Below are positions 35,538 through 36,461 of a DNA stretch of 36,461 nucleotides, one piece after another. Below the pieces are notes generated by a model that did not search any database, was not told where the DNA came from, and saw only the letters and a list, made by a program, of their open reading frames with translations. Where the stretch lies: the NCBI GenBank assembly GCA_016715625.1, contig JADJZU010000036.1, forward strand, positions 1-36,461, given 5' to 3'. Numbering within the stretch: position 1 is the first letter of the stretch; each line of letters opens with the position of its first letter. This DNA comes from Bacteroidota bacterium (lineage in GTDB: Bacteria > Bacteroidota > Bacteroidia > Chitinophagales > LD1). The position numbers were made by a program, and so were the translations under genes.

Positions 35538-36461
35538 ATGATTTTTAATCAGACATTTAGAAATATCAATCGCACCCGCGAAATCCTCGGCATCCTCATT
35601 AAGTACGGTTTCGAAGATTTTATTGCCAACAGTACGCTGCGCAATCTGGTAACAGAAAGCATGCGGCTAAAATGGCTGCGCGATGAAAAACCGGCATTGG
35701 AATATACCCGATGGGAGCGCGTAAGAATGGCGTGCGAAGAGTTAGGGCCCACGTTTGTAAAACTGGCACAGATACTCAGCAACCGACCCGATATTATTCC
35801 GGAAGAATTGGTGAAGGAGTTGGAAAAGTTACAGGACCGTGTTGCGCCATTTCCGTTTGCCCAGGCCAAACCAATTATTGAACAGTCTCTGGGACGAAAG
35901 ATGGAGGACGTTTTTGAATCTTTCAACGAAACCCCGCTTGCTTCTGCGTCCATTGGGCAGGTGCACCGAGCCACACTCAAGAATGGCGAAGAGGTCGTTA
36001 TTAAAATTCAGCGGCCGGGTGTAAAAGAAACGATTGAACAAGATTTGAGCATTATCGTGGAAGCGGTTCGAAGGATGGACCGCTATCTGAAAAAGCAGGG
36101 AGTGCTCAATGCCGAAGAAGTGGTGCGCGTATTTGATCGTGCCATTATGAAGGAGCTGGATTATCAGAACGAGGCCAGAAATATTGAACGCTTTCGCACG
36201 ACCTATCGCCACCGCACCGATTTTTATGTGCCCAAAGCCATGCGCGAATTCAGCAACGACAAAGTGCTGGTAATGGAGTTTGTAAAGGGATGCAAAATTA
36301 CAGATGTGCAACAGTTGCGTGAGTGGGGTATTAGCCCGGCACGTATCGTGGAGAAGGGCATGGATATTTACCTGTCGCAGATTTTTGAGTTTGGATATTT
36401 CCATGGCGACCCACATCCGGGAAACGTATTGGTCAACGAAGACGGAAAAATTATTCTGCTC
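35538..36461 (+). CDS. AarF/UbiB/ABC1 kinase-like protein (3' partial)
   Basis: The first 308 codons of an ABC1/UbiB-family atypical kinase; the gene runs off the window. Family motifs are in order: the KxGQ-type LGPTFVKLAQILSNRPDIIP (about 69-88), the A-rich loop PLASASIGQVHRA (about 133-145), the lysine strand VVIKIQRP (about 152-159), ELDYQNEARN (about 209-218) and the catalytic YFHGDPHPGNVL (about 288-299). Members support ubiquinone or other isoprenoid-quinone synthesis, or lipid homeostasis; Bacteroidota use menaquinone, so the exact role is open. ATG at 35538; a weak TATTTTTA box lies seven bases upstream. Confidence 0.93.
   Translation, partial: MIFNQTFRNINRTREILGILIKYGFEDFIANSTLRNLVTESMRLKWLRDEKPALEYTRWERVRMACEELGPTFVKLAQILSNRPDIIPEELVKELEKLQDRVAPFPFAQAKPIIEQSLGRKMEDVFESFNETPLASASIGQVHRATLKNGEEVVIKIQRPGVKETIEQDLSIIVEAVRRMDRYLKKQGVLNAEEVVRVFDRAIMKELDYQNEARNIERFRTTYRHRTDFYVPKAMREFSNDKVLVMEFVKGCKITDVQQLREWGISPARIVEKGMDIYLSQIFEFGYFHGDPHPGNVLVNEDGKIILL

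Noticed and set aside
1..36461. tRNA, rRNA, insertion sequences or phage genes
   Set aside because: I saw no tRNA T-loop/acceptor pattern, no rRNA text and no transposase or integrase motif; a covariance-model scan would be the proper test.

Overview
The window looks like ordinary chromosomal DNA from a member of the Bacteroidota, quite possibly the Chitinophagales/Saprospirales side. The signs are type IX secretion (T9SS) style C-terminal tails, a TonB-dependent receptor with a carboxypeptidase-regulatory-like N-terminal domain, a PID-CTERM/exosortase pair, many SPII lipoproteins, few Shine-Dalgarno sequences, and repeated -7 promoter boxes of the Bacteroidota type (TAnnTTTG and close variants). 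I see no rRNA, tRNA, CRISPR, phage or transposase genes. The placement below phylum level is inference.

Layout. 1-2.1 kb: the end of a class III adenylate cyclase, an HD-domain hydrolase, a lipoprotein, a strong terminator and a small membrane protein. 2.2-5.0 kb: an ABC-F ATPase and an outer-membrane beta-barrel. 5.0-5.9 kb: an odd locus with two small unrecognised minus-strand ORFs (one frameshifted), behind an array of eight units with an exact 21-bp period that reads as heptads. 5.9-7.5 kb: a secreted DNRLRE-type protein built from a 600-bp tandem duplication. 7.6-15.3 kb (minus strand): M3 oligopeptidase, then uvrA - TPR lipoprotein - membrane protein as one operon, then a 559-aa protein with a GNAT-like region. 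15.3-20.2 kb: a small lipoprotein, a phasin-like protein, a frameshifted TonB-dependent receptor and convergent tatC. 20.5-28.3 kb: a ~2000-aa T9SS-type surface protein followed by a PID-CTERM substrate, an exosortase with its Cys-Arg-His residues, and a multi-pass membrane partner. 28.3-29.9 kb: glutamine-dependent NAD+ synthetase. 30.1-35.5 kb: two overlapping paralogous secreted proteins whose C-termini carry a His...Cys signature like clan CD cysteine peptidases. 35.5 kb to the end: the start of an AarF/UbiB/ABC1 kinase-like protein.

How it fits together. Most of the accessory content is cell-envelope and secretion biology: Tat export, T9SS cargo, a dedicated exosortase pair, TonB-dependent uptake, lipoproteins and a possible periplasmic or surface protease pair. 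The least described parts are the tandem clan-CD-like pair (30.1-35.5 kb), the exosortase cassette (26.5-28.3 kb) and the 21-bp heptad array (5.65-5.82 kb).

Quality caveat. Four reading frames are each broken by one base, mostly beside short homopolymers (about 5285, 7278, 17296 and 20713-20735). This fits assembly error in a draft or metagenome contig at least as well as real gene decay. Reads would be needed to decide.
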